Assembly: GCA_001887945.1 (NCBI GenBank)
Contig: LDOQ01000174.1
Location: forward strand, 1 to 64,000
Length of the DNA stretch: 64,000 nt
Origin: Spraguea lophii
Lineage: Eukaryota; Microsporidia; Spragueidae
Direction: 5' to 3'
A program made the position numbers and the translations under genes. Shown here piece by piece: positions 1 through 10,533 of this stretch; position 1 is the first letter of the stretch; each line of letters begins with the position of its first letter. The notes under the pieces were generated by a model. The model was not told the DNA's origin and ran no database searches. It was given only the letters and a program-made list of their open reading frames with translations.

Positions 1-2734
1 ATTTGACCCTTGTATTTGTTATATATATCTTTATATATGGTAATAAAAGAAGAATGAAATATTTTATATTATATATATTAGTATATTAATATATTAGTAT
101 ATGTTATTTTGAATTATAATAAAACTTTAACTTTTAATGATTTTTAATATTTCTGTTTAATGATAAAGGTTTCATCTCTAGGACTTTTGATTTAAACAAC
201 TTTTATTATTAAACATTAATACATTGCTTTTTTGAATTCGAAAAACAATATTGTTTTAAATTAAATATCGTATTCTATTTTTATTGGATATAAATAAATA
301 TGTAATATAATATAGCAATATTATATTCTTATTTTAATATTCTTAACATTATAAATACTATTATTGTTTTTAATCATTTCTTCTTTTTATTAATATTTTT
401 ACACTTAAATATATATATTAAATAATTTATATATATCTTATATAAAGAATATTTTTTTCGAAAAAATGAATTATAATAAAAGTTATAAAGATTCATAAAA
501 AATAAAAACTCACTTCTATTTATACTTATTTCTGATAAGACTAAAACAACAAACAAACTTCATAAAATTATTTTTTAACTTTTTAAGTTTATTGTTTTTA
601 TATAGAAATTATCTTGTAAACATAAATATCTTTTGATTGTTATTTTTTAAATAGAAGGTATTTGAGATGTTTCATGTACAAACAAACATAACAAATAATT
701 AGATATCAAGATTATAAAAATATATTATTATTGTTATGTTGATTATAAATAGATATAAAGGTAATATAATAAAAGATTTAATATTTTATACATTTATTTT
801 AAAGTTACAAAATGTTATATATACATGTATAAATAATTATGCCATCAGTTGTTATTGCTCTTTCCATTCATTATCTATTAATTTATATTATTTTAAAATA
901 ATATTTTATTTTTATATATTATACAAAGAGTGATATAAAAAAACGATAACAGTGAATTCGTTTTAGTTTTAGAAGAAACAAAATATTATATATTTTAAAT
1001 AATATCTTTAAATATAATAGATCAAACATATTATCATCAGATATTTCAAGATTCAATAAATCTAAAGGAGTTAATTTTAAAAAAAATATATAACAAGTTT
1101 TTAATGCTTTGTAATTTACAATTACCTTCCCATTATTAAAATAATAAATAATTTAACAAAACTAAATATTATTATCTCTGTATATTTTAATCTGGGAATA
1201 TATATTTAAATTATAAAAATTTATATAATCTATATTTCTTATTTTGTATTTTATACTTTAATATTCTACAAAATATTTGAGTATTTGAAATTTTTAAAAT
1301 TCTATTAAATAAACATAATAATTTAATTTGATAATATAATTTAGTATTATAGAATATATGTATATCCTTTAAAGAAAGCCATAAAACTCGAATGATATAT
1401 ATTAATAGAATTAAATCTTCTTAGAACGTAAGATCTTTATTTTATTTGTCGTTGTATGGGTTTTCAATATTTAAATGTATAGATTAAATAAAACATGTCT
1501 TTAAACCCCAAATAATTATTTTTCTTTATCTTCCAATAGAGGTGATCGGTTAATGTTTCCAAAAAATATCATAATATTTTATAAAATATATATACAATTA
1601 TTATTTAATATAAATTTTATATGTATATGTCTACAATTATATCTTACTTATATGATATGATATTACGGTTACAATATTAAAAAGAAAAATATGTTTATTT
1701 TACTTATAACATTTAAAAAAAAGAAATTTTATTAAAAATATTTTGAATAAAAAAATTATAGTTTTTTAACATAAGAAAATTTAATTACTATACATTATTT
1801 TTTTGGGGTTTCTAATTTTATCTCAATAAATAATTTATTTGCTATTCTTAATATGCTTTTCTGTTTCATTGGACAATTGTTCATGGCCATCTATTAAAGC
1901 GTTGCAAATTTTTTTATTCTTGATATCTATATAACAATTGATATTTCTTGGTAATATTGTTTTCTATATATCTTATATTAGGAACAATAATTTTTTATAT
2001 ATAGAAACTAAAATGATATCTTTTTGTTTTTTAATTATAAGTAGAAATCTTAATTAGATGTTGCTGTGTTTACCGTGTTTATAGGCTTTGATTTCCAAAA
2101 CATATTTAAACCTATATTAACTGGTCTTGTTACAGATATACATTAATTTTATCATACGAAAAGAGTATTAATATTTTGTGTATGGTACAATCATCATCCT
2201 ATCATCTTTAATGATATTTTGATCTTCTTATTTGCATAATATCAATAAATTGATTAATCAATGTAGAAATTACAGTTATACCAGTTAAACACCATTTCAT
2301 TCTAATATGGGCTCGTAATACAAGACATAGCCAATGTTATAATATTGAACACCCCCTCCCCCGCCCAACAACCTTTCTCTTTTGTTTCCCCTGTCCTTAA
2401 ATAAATTTTAATTGTATAAAATTATAAAGATAATTGCAATCGATATTTTCGTAAATTCCATCTTCGGCTCAATTGAGTGGTTTTAATAAAAATATGTAAT
2501 AATTAAAATTATTAATATACCGAAATATTGGTTATGATACATGCCATTGATGTTTTATGAATTTAACAAGTTAAAATCAATGAATTCAACGATATACCTT
2601 GAGTATAAACACTTAATATGTTTTGAAATTAATTATATTTTATTAAAAAATACTAAAAATTTTGTATGTGTTTACCTTTAATTGTTTTAAATATGAAACA
2701 AAAAATATAAAAATATTTTTCACCCACCCTTCCA
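1..2734. other. Long gene-free AT-rich stretch
   Basis: No frame here is convincing as a gene. The longest open frames are about 60 codons, lack a CCC-type start signal and resemble nothing known, which is what chance gives at this base composition. The part from about 1,840 to 2,400 is less AT-rich than the rest. It contains a 42-codon minus-strand frame discussed under findings and a C-rich tract listed separately. Confidence 0.6.
2350..2397. other. C-rich / polypyrimidine tract
   Basis: A run of C-blocks (ACCCCCTCCCCCGCCC, then pyrimidine-rich sequence ending in TTTCCCCTGTCC) stands in DNA that is otherwise about four-fifths A+T. The minus strand reads as clustered G-runs (GGG, GGGGG, GGGGG, with GGGG about 20 bases away), so G-quadruplex formation is possible. 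It lies about 340 bases upstream of the eIF3c-like gene. Function unknown. Confidence 0.5.
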
Positions 2735-4249
2735 ATGTCTCATTTTTTTCAAGATTTTCAAAAGCAAGATAAACAGCCTAAAAAAATACAACTCAGTTTA
2801 GAATCTGACTCTGAATCTGAAAGTAGTCAATATACAAAAATCATAGAAAAGGCAAGAAAATCTAACAACATAGATCAATTCTTCAAGGAATTAAAAAAGC
2901 ACAAAAAACAATTAAAACAAAACTTGCCTGAAGAAATAATAGATTTTCTTAATGAAATAAAAAATACAAAGAATAAAACAAAAATAAATAAATTTCTTTC
3001 AGAATTCAAAAAAGAAGATAATCCGGTAGAGAGTAAAATAGAACAAATGAATATTGAAGAAAAGAATAAAAATAATTCGAAACATAACAACGATAAATCA
3101 AAACCTGTTAACATTAAACCCTCTTCAAATATTAAAAACGATAAAGAATACAACCCTATCGAAAAAATAGCTAAAATCAATTTAAACTTCAAGAATACAG
3201 AAATAAAAGATATAGTAGATGTATTAGATAATATAGAAATAGAAGATAAAAATACAGAATTAGTAGTTAATATTCTTTTATCTAAAATAAACGAGCGACT
3301 TTACAAAATAAAAATAAACGATAGGCAATGGAAATATTACATAGAAAAACTTATTACACTTGAAAAGAATGAATTAATGCAAAATGAAATAAAAGAAGAT
3401 AAACATTTTGATATTATTAATTTATTATTTATTTTAGAAAAGAAGTACAATAATTTAACGAATAAAAATAATCTAAGATGTTTAGAATATAAATATTTTA
3501 TAAGAGAAAATAACGTTGATAATAATCACCCTGAATATAAAATATTATATTATATAAGAAATAATAAATATTCAGAAGCTAAAGAACTATTTTTAACTGA
3601 AAGTAAAAAGAAATATGAAAATAATATAAACACAGATAATTGCAGCAGTGATACCATTATCAATAATATTGAGATTAATGAAATAATTAAAGATAAAAGA
3701 ATATTAAAAGAACTAGGAATATTATCATTTAAAAATAAAGATATATATTTTAGTTACAGAATATTATCATCTATCTTCATAGACAAAGATTTTAAGAACA
3801 AAGGTATAAATAACATAGATAATACCTTTAATATATATTTTAACAATGTTATATCTAAATCTTATAAAGAATATGGGATAAAATATAACAATTTAAAAAA
3901 ATATAATCTAAGCTATGAAGAAAAGGATAATATATCTATTATCAATATATTATACACTCTCTGTATATTATTAGATGATAAGATATTAGATTCTGAAATA
4001 TTTAAATATTTTATACAAGATTATAGGATATTAGGAAATAATCCATTTTTATTAACAAATTATAATGAAGGAATACAAATAAATAAAATAGATAATATAC
4101 AACTGATGAATAGTAGAATGGAGCTTTTTAGAGCATATTTTTATTATAGAAATTATAATTATGAAGAAAGTAGTAGAATAATACAAACCATAGTGGATAT
4201 GGATTATAAAGAGTATTTAAAAGAAAGAATATATTCTAGAATTAAATAA
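2735..4249 (+). CDS. NIP1: eIF3 subunit c-like protein, lacking the PCI end
   Basis: Probable translation initiation factor 3 subunit c, a scaffold of the eIF3 complex on the 40S ribosome. The N-terminus MSHFFQDF followed by an acidic serine run (DSESESS) copies the family's opening. It is followed by helical segments in family order: KIIEKARKSNNIDQFFKEL then PEEIIDFLNEI near residues 35-75, a charged linker, a conserved middle block near 165-230, and LKELGILSFKNKDIYFSYRIL near 330-350. The family's C-terminal PCI/winged-helix domain is absent: the frame ends at residue 504 just after the segment that normally precedes it, and the next 800 bp hold no continuation. The start is supported by CACCCACCC a few bases upstream and AAATATTTTT before that. 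Identification is from pattern memory; another helical-repeat protein is possible. Confidence 0.68.
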   Translation: MSHFFQDFQKQDKQPKKIQLSLESDSESESSQYTKIIEKARKSNNIDQFFKELKKHKKQLKQNLPEEIIDFLNEIKNTKNKTKINKFLSEFKKEDNPVESKIEQMNIEEKNKNNSKHNNDKSKPVNIKPSSNIKNDKEYNPIEKIAKINLNFKNTEIKDIVDVLDNIEIEDKNTELVVNILLSKINERLYKIKINDRQWKYYIEKLITLEKNELMQNEIKEDKHFDIINLLFILEKKYNNLTNKNNLRCLEYKYFIRENNVDNNHPEYKILYYIRNNKYSEAKELFLTESKKKYENNINTDNCSSDTIINNIEINEIIKDKRILKELGILSFKNKDIYFSYRILSSIFIDKDFKNKGINNIDNTFNIYFNNVISKSYKEYGIKYNNLKKYNLSYEEKDNISIINILYTLCILLDDKILDSEIFKYFIQDYRILGNNPFLLTNYNEGIQINKIDNIQLMNSRMELFRAYFYYRNYNYEESSRIIQTIVDMDYKEYLKERIYSRIK

Positions 4250-5131
4250 AAATTTATTTTAATATTTTACATAGCTTAATATTTATATTCTTATTTATTT
4301 TAATATTTTATATAATCTTTAATATCTATATTATTTATGTTAGTATGTTGCATAATATTTAATATTTATATTATTTATTTTATTTATGTTAGTATGTTAC
4401 ATATTTTATGCGTAAAAATAAAAGTTATAATAGATTATAAAAGATTTTATAAAAAAATATATTTACTATGTTTAAATATCATATTCTATTATTGATACAA
4501 ATAAAATATGTTTTTGCAATAGTATGAAAAAGATTGAGAAACTCTTTTTTGTTCATTGAGAATTAAATAAATAAATATTTTTGTGAAGATAAGTAGAAAA
4601 TACTTACTATATATATTGTTATCTAGATTTAAGATTATTTATATTTCTGAAAATAAGGGCATAGTATTAACTATCTTTCTGTTTGGTTTTTAACAATTGA
4701 TATTAATCAGTTTTCTGAAGTTAATCTTTCAAATTTTTATATTTATGTTTTATTATCGATTTAAACTCTATTGATGTTAAAACAGTCGTTTGTCCAATAA
4801 TCAATCATTAACAATACGCTTCAATCTTTTTAATTATAATTTCTTTGTTTCCTAATTGTTTAATATAATTTTTTTTCCAACCAACGCGGAGGAAAAAACT
4901 TTCATTCACATATTATTCGGACCTTGCGACTATTATATTCCATGGCTAATAAAGGCTGAATGTCGTAATAAGAATATTAAAATCTTTTCATTCCCGAGAT
5001 TATCACTTATTTAAAATCACGATTCTATGTTTTCATGTCCAATACTAAAATATAATTTATGTTTAATATATCTTCTATATTTTATTCTTTCTATGCATAA
5101 TATTTTTATTTTTTTATTTGTTAAACCCTTA
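4250..5131. other. Intergenic gap with short repeats
   Basis: No gene seen. The first 200 bases are very AT-rich and hold a small direct repeat (listed separately). From about 4,880 the composition rises. Two short motifs here, AAAAACTTTCATTC at about 4,893-4,906 and TTTTCATTCCCG at about 4,985-4,996, recur upstream of SEC24 (see findings) and may belong to the promoter of the CND1 gene at 5,132. Confidence 0.5.
4331..4403. repeat. Two-copy 24-bp direct repeat
   Basis: Copies at 4,331-4,354 and 4,380-4,403 share TTATTTATGTTAGTATGTT followed by GCATA or ACATA (one mismatch in 24), with period 49. Surrounding sequence is related AT-rich filler, suggesting a degenerate local duplication downstream of the eIF3c-like gene. 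Confidence 0.6.
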
Positions 5132-8100
5132 ATGCAAACAAATACAAAAAAAGAGTTATTTACTAATATATTATCATACATAAAAACATCAAAGGATAAG
5201 CAAGAATTAGATGAATATCATTTTAAGCTTTATGAAATATTATCTAACACAGAACATACAGATAAGGAACAGGATAATAGGATAAATACAAAGAATAAAG
5301 AAAAAAGCCATGATAATTACTATATAGAAAATATATTAAAGAATATTAAATATATTGATAACAGTTTCAAAAACAAAATACTTTTCTTAATATTAGAGAA
5401 ATTAATAACAGAAAAAAATAATAATTATGAAATATATTTAGAAATATATGATAACGTATATATCAATAGAAGAGATAAAGATTATAATGATGAAGATAGT
5501 GAAAATAGGAATAATATTAAAAATAATATATATAATAGTGATAATATAATAAATATAGAAGAGATAATTAATTATATTTCAGATATTCTATCTATACCAG
5601 ATTCATATTCTTATATAAAAGATTTATTGATACATAATAATTTAAATATAATAGATAATCTTCTACAAAGTAATAGTAATATTAAAAATATATCTAATTT
5701 ATTAATAGAAATAGCAAAGACTGATATAAAATATATAAATATAGATATTTTAGAATATATAGATTCTGAAGAATATACTTTAAGAAATAGTATCATAGAA
5801 GTAATATATTATATACTTAAAAATAAATATAATAATGATAAAAAGATTAAAAATGAAAATGAAAATGTTAGTAATCTAATAACCATGTTATTGGAAAGAA
5901 CCATGGATAGTTCATATTTTGTAAGGTCTAAAGTATTATCTATTCTCAGGGATATTGTAGAAGATAATATTATAAAAGATATTAAAATAATAAATAATAT
6001 ATTATCTATAGTCAATAGTAGATTATTGGATAGGGTAGCTATAGTAAGAAAGAGAGCTATACTCTTAGTTACATCTATTTTAATATTTTCTACAAATAAC
6101 AATAATGAAGAATATAATAATAATATGGAAGATGAAAATAATGTAGATGATAATAACAATACTCGTAAAAGTATATATAATAATATTAATACATCATTAT
6201 CTAATATATTATCATCATTTACTCATTATAAATCAGAAATAATATCTGTGATAGAATTTACAAAAATATCATATTATTATAATATTTATAGGAGTAAAGA
6301 ATTATTAAATTTGATAATAAAATATATTATAATTAATGAAGATAGAAATCTTATAAAAATATTAATGGATAATATAAATGAATTATTTGTAAAATATAAT
6401 TATCATGGAGGTATAAAAAATGAAGGTAAAGAAGATGGGAATAATGTATTTAATGTAATAAAATTAATAGAAGATATAAAAGAATCAGGTATACTTTCTT
6501 TATTATTTAATAAAAATGTAGTAGATAAAAGAATAGTAAATAAATACATAGAAGAATATATAAGCATATCGAAATATATCATAGATAATAAAAATATAAA
6601 AACTATGGATATGAAAAATTATATAATATTTAATTCTATATTGAATATTTATTATAATAAATTTAATACTGATGAAGATATAGATATTTGTATTGTTTAT
6701 AAAATATTAAACATAATGATATCTACCATATCTAATTTATCATTGAAAGATTATAGAATATTCAATATTACATCAGAGCTTTTTAGAAATACATCTGATA
6801 GCAATATATTAGAAATTATGGTTAAAATATACATAGAATCTATTAATCATATTGTAACAGAAGAAGAATTAAAGAGGAGTATTAAGGATGTGGTGAGTAT
6901 GAGTTTCTTTGAACCTTTATTAATAGAATTAATAGTAAAGAAGATATATCAACATGATGTTGAGAAGTATATACAAATGTTCTTTAAATTATTAACATAT
7001 ATTAAAAATGGAGAGGATAGTAATTTACCTATAGCTTGTAATAAAATAAAGATTATACATTTAGTAGGATGTATAGCTATTAATCATAGTAAATATATAG
7101 ATAAGATAGAAAAGAAGATAAAAGAATCATATGGAGCATATTCAGATACTGGTATTTTTAAGAGATTGAGTACATCTAAGATGGGTAATGATATAAGTTT
7201 ATTAAGAGAAAGAAGAAGAAGTATTAATGCTAGTAGACATTCAATAAGAATGAGTATGATAAACGATGATTCTATGGTTATAGATACAGATAAAATTAAA
7301 TTATTAAAACGTAGTGAAGAAGAAAATACCAATGAAAATATTTCTAACAGAGAAAATAATAATTCTAATACAAAAGAAAATAAAAATAAATCAGAAGAAG
7401 AATTATTAGATATATTATTTTATATAAAAGAGAAAGAAATTATAGAACATGGATTACTTAAAGATTATATACCATTGGTAATAGAAGAATGTAAAATAGA
7501 TAATAATATTGATAACACTGATAATAGCACTAATAACAATGATAATCTTATTAATACCACAAATATAAAAGTAATAGCATTTAATTCTTTATTTAGAATT
7601 ATGGTACTTAGTTCAACATTTTTTATTAATAATTTTAAATTATTTATCAACGCACTTTCTTCCAATAATGATACTATCAGATATAATGCATTATTAGCAC
7701 ATAGTGATTATATTCTATTATATAATTTTATAGTAGAAAAATATAATTATTTACTTTTCGATAAGCTTAATGATATGAATATAAATATAAGATATAACAG
7801 TATAATTATAATATATTATATGTTAAAAAGTAAAATAGTAAAAATAAAAAATAATAGTTGTTATTTAAGTATGTTAATAGGCACAGAAGAGCATGGCAAT
7901 AAAAATAAAGGTGATAATAATAAACATGATGATGATGATGAAGGTAATGATAATAGCAATGATAATACAATTATAACCAAAGATAACAATAATAATAACA
8001 ATAAACATAATAATAATATTTATATAAAAACAATGAATAAAAAAATATCTGATATTAGTAAAAGATTATTATTAGAATTATCTAAAGATATAAATACATT

Positions 8101-8407
8101 ATACACTATTATATTTGAAACAATTAGTTCCAATAAAGAAATATTACCTATAGAAAAAAAAGATAATATTATTAATTTATTATTAAAACATCATATTTCT
8201 CATAAAGAAGATAATAATATGAAAGAAAATAGTACTAAGACTATATCCATAATAAAAAATATATTTATTAAATCTATCAGTAATTCATATTATGATAAAA
8301 ATGTAAAAGAATATTTAGATAGATTGTATAATATACTTAACATAGATAAATATAAAGAGAATATGATAGATAGTGAAATATTTAGAGTATATATTAAGAA
8401 TAAATAA
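5132..8407 (+). CDS. YCS4: Condensin subunit CND1 (CAP-D2 / YCS4)
   Basis: Condensin non-SMC HEAT-repeat subunit, which with SMC2/SMC4 compacts mitotic chromosomes. Near residues 265-325 a HEAT pair reads SSYFVRSKVLSILRDIVED ... LLDRVAIVRKRAILLVTSIL, the diagnostic CAP-D2 segment. Towards the C-terminus (about 870-1010) come NNDTIRYNALLAHSDYI, NINIRYNSIIIIYYMLKSKI and KKISDISKRLLLELSKD, in the order of the family's conserved C-terminal Cnd1 block. Low-complexity Asn/Asp insertions separate the HEAT blocks. At 1091 residues it is slightly shorter than yeast. An in-frame ATG at 5,027 would add 35 hydrophobic residues, but AAACCCTTAATG at 5,125-5,134 marks the chosen start. Nuclear, with no sign of being membrane-bound. 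Confidence 0.82.
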   Translation: MQTNTKKELFTNILSYIKTSKDKQELDEYHFKLYEILSNTEHTDKEQDNRINTKNKEKSHDNYYIENILKNIKYIDNSFKNKILFLILEKLITEKNNNYEIYLEIYDNVYINRRDKDYNDEDSENRNNIKNNIYNSDNIINIEEIINYISDILSIPDSYSYIKDLLIHNNLNIIDNLLQSNSNIKNISNLLIEIAKTDIKYINIDILEYIDSEEYTLRNSIIEVIYYILKNKYNNDKKIKNENENVSNLITMLLERTMDSSYFVRSKVLSILRDIVEDNIIKDIKIINNILSIVNSRLLDRVAIVRKRAILLVTSILIFSTNNNNEEYNNNMEDENNVDDNNNTRKSIYNNINTSLSNILSSFTHYKSEIISVIEFTKISYYYNIYRSKELLNLIIKYIIINEDRNLIKILMDNINELFVKYNYHGGIKNEGKEDGNNVFNVIKLIEDIKESGILSLLFNKNVVDKRIVNKYIEEYISISKYIIDNKNIKTMDMKNYIIFNSILNIYYNKFNTDEDIDICIVYKILNIMISTISNLSLKDYRIFNITSELFRNTSDSNILEIMVKIYIESINHIVTEEELKRSIKDVVSMSFFEPLLIELIVKKIYQHDVEKYIQMFFKLLTYIKNGEDSNLPIACNKIKIIHLVGCIAINHSKYIDKIEKKIKESYGAYSDTGIFKRLSTSKMGNDISLLRERRRSINASRHSIRMSMINDDSMVIDTDKIKLLKRSEEENTNENISNRENNNSNTKENKNKSEEELLDILFYIKEKEIIEHGLLKDYIPLVIEECKIDNNIDNTDNSTNNNDNLINTTNIKVIAFNSLFRIMVLSSTFFINNFKLFINALSSNNDTIRYNALLAHSDYILLYNFIVEKYNYLLFDKLNDMNINIRYNSIIIIYYMLKSKIVKIKNNSCYLSMLIGTEEHGNKNKGDNNKHDDDDEGNDNSNDNTIITKDNNNNNNKHNNNIYIKTMNKKISDISKRLLLELSKDINTLYTIIFETISSNKEILPIEKKDNIINLLLKHHISHKEDNNMKENSTKTISIIKNIFIKSISNSYYDKNVKEYLDRLYNILNIDKYKENMIDSEIFRVYIKNK

Positions 8408-8576
8408 TAAAGTGATAGAAAATAATGATATATTGATTGGAAATAATATTAATATATTAATATTAATATATTATAAATAAATATTATTTTATTATAATTA
8501 TTATTATCTATATATAATCTGTATATCTGTTATCATTCTTATAACCATCACCTATAATCATATATATCATTTATCG

Positions 8577-10001
8577 TTATATATCAAAATTTATACCTAT
8601 ATCCATACATCTTCTTCTATCCAAAGTATAAGAATATAATAATTCTAATTTAGAATTATTTATAAATCTTTTTAAATAATTATTACCCTCTTTATTATTT
8701 TTATAATACCCTATACCTATACCTATAGAATTACCTATAGATTTAGGTTTATTCTCTAACATCATAGATATAATACTATTTCTTAGTGTTTCTAATATAC
8801 TAGATTGTTTAGAATTAAATACAAATGTATTATGTATAAAAATATATATATTATCAGATATAATATTCTTTATAGAATATAATATATTATTATATTTATT
8901 ATTTATCGTAGATATTAAATATGTATTCTTCTTCTTTGATGTTAAATATAATATATTATTATATATACTATTAATATATGTTTTATATATATTATATGTG
9001 TTATTACTGTTATATGTATTATTGTTGTTACTATATGTATTATTACTGTTATACGTATTATCATCTATACTACCATCTATACTACTTATATCAGCATTGT
9101 ATAAATATAATCTTATAATAGATTTAATATAACTTCTACCACCTATATTTTTATTATTTACTGGTAATATATTATTATACCCTGGTATATTGAATATAAA
9201 TCTTTCTATATTTGATACTCTACCATATATACTACCTAATTGTATATTATAATAGAATGATAAACATATATTCTTGTATATACTCTTATATATATTGTAA
9301 CAATTAGAAATAGAAGATATAATCTTTATATAAGGTTTATATCTGTATATACCTATGGTAGTATCTATATAATTATTATTTCTATTATAATTATAATAAT
9401 ATTCTATTATTTTATAGATACCATTGGTAATAGTATTATTAATAGTTGTCATATTGTTATTGGTAGTAGTATTATTATTGTTAATATTATTGTTAGTATT
9501 ATCATATTTACTATCATATATATTATTATTATTAAAAGTAAATATAAAACTATATTGATATTTATAATTGTTATTAATTCTTTCGATCTTAAAAATATTA
9601 TTTATATTATTTTTTATTCTCTTAATCATTATACCTATGATTTTATATTTTTTATTATGAAATATATCTTTTTTATAATTCTTTATTTCTATGTAATTAT
9701 TATTTGTGATAATATTTGTGGTATTATTATTTTTATTATTATTATTATCATTATTAGTATTTTTATTGTTAGAGAAATATTTTATAATGTTAAATTCTAT
9801 ATTTCTATTAGTAGATAATAATAATTTAGTATCTATATTCTTTAAATATGTATATGCATCATTGTATAATGTATTATAATTGATAGATAAATATATTTCT
9901 TTATTATTGTTATTATCTATCCTAGTACCTATATTTAATTTATTATTAGATTTATTATTATTAATAATATAATTATTTTTAAGGTTGAATAGATGGAACA
10001 T
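8577..10001 (-). CDS. SAM50: Sam50/Tob55-like outer-membrane beta-barrel protein (probable, mitosomal)
   Basis: Likely the barrel core of the sorting and assembly machinery that inserts beta-barrel proteins into the outer membrane of mitochondria or, here, the mitosome. The C-terminus GNSIGIGIGYY ... SKLELLYSYTLDRRRCMDIGINFDI has the alternating pattern and terminal aromatic/hydrophobic strand of Omp85-type barrels. NNKNIGGRSYIKS near residue 285 could be the degenerate LGGxxSxRG-like region. LNIGTRIDNNNNKEIYLSINY near 22-42 resembles the first barrel strands. At 474 residues it is close to yeast Sam50 (484). No POTRA domain is evident. Asn/Tyr/Ile content is extreme and long Asn runs fill the loops. 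Convergent with CND1 (169 bp gap). Start: CCCAAATG on the minus strand. A different barrel such as a porin cannot be excluded. Confidence 0.48.
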   Translation of the reverse strand: MFHLFNLKNNYIINNNKSNNKLNIGTRIDNNNNKEIYLSINYNTLYNDAYTYLKNIDTKLLLSTNRNIEFNIIKYFSNNKNTNNDNNNNKNNNTTNIITNNNYIEIKNYKKDIFHNKKYKIIGIMIKRIKNNINNIFKIERINNNYKYQYSFIFTFNNNNIYDSKYDNTNNNINNNNTTTNNNMTTINNTITNGIYKIIEYYYNYNRNNNYIDTTIGIYRYKPYIKIISSISNCYNIYKSIYKNICLSFYYNIQLGSIYGRVSNIERFIFNIPGYNNILPVNNKNIGGRSYIKSIIRLYLYNADISSIDGSIDDNTYNSNNTYSNNNNTYNSNNTYNIYKTYINSIYNNILYLTSKKKNTYLISTINNKYNNILYSIKNIISDNIYIFIHNTFVFNSKQSSILETLRNSIISMMLENKPKSIGNSIGIGIGYYKNNKEGNNYLKRFINNSKLELLYSYTLDRRRCMDIGINFDI

Positions 10002-10533
10002 TTGGGTATGAAAAATATTTTTTAAAAAATAAATAATAGTAGATGATATTCTTAATAATAGTTATATTGGTAATAATAATATGATAGTATTAATAACTAT
10101 AGAATTATATTCTTAATAGTGGTATTGGTAATAATAATATAATTGTATTAATAATAACATAATTAATAGTTATAGAGTTATATTAATGGTATTGTTCTTA
10201 ATAACTATAGATTTATTGGTGTATATGGTGTCTCCCAAAAAAACAGATGCTATATGAATATGAAATTTTATGGTATTTGTTTTTCTTCCAGTTATATTCA
10301 GAATTTTTATTTTGTGGTTATGCTCCTTGTATTATGCATTTTAAGTTTATTTATAGTTATTTGGGGAAATAAAAAGACTCGAACATTTATTATATTTATG
10401 TAAAAAATAAAATGTATTAAAGAAATTATGAATATTTTAACAGTATACTAATAATTATTTATTATAATAATTTATATCCAATATATAAAAATAATAAGAA
10501 TATAAAAATATTTAATTATTAATAAATATTTAA
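10002..10533. other. Intergenic gap
   Basis: No gene seen. The side next to the Sam50-like start carries AAAAATATTTTTT (10,011-10,023), the element found upstream of many CCC starts here. The remainder includes the imperfect repeat at 10,047-10,165 and AT-rich filler. Confidence 0.5.
10047..10165. repeat. Imperfect direct repeat, about 60 bp, two copies
   Basis: Copy one from 10,047 and copy two from 10,108 both read TATTCTTAATA, a few variable bases, then TATTGGTAATAATAATAT, two variable bases and TATTAATA. A decayed third echo (AATGGTATTGTTCTTAATAACTATAG) follows near 10,185. It looks like local slippage duplication in the Sam50-like gene's upstream region. Confidence 0.55.

Noticed and set aside
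736..933. 65-codon open frame on the plus strand
   Set aside because: Length expected by chance, no start signal, composition like surrounding non-coding DNA.
2222..2347. Minus-strand open stretch reading HWLCLVLRAHIRMKW and onward
   Set aside because: About 40 codons, no recognisable family and no start; within chance expectation despite mildly richer composition.
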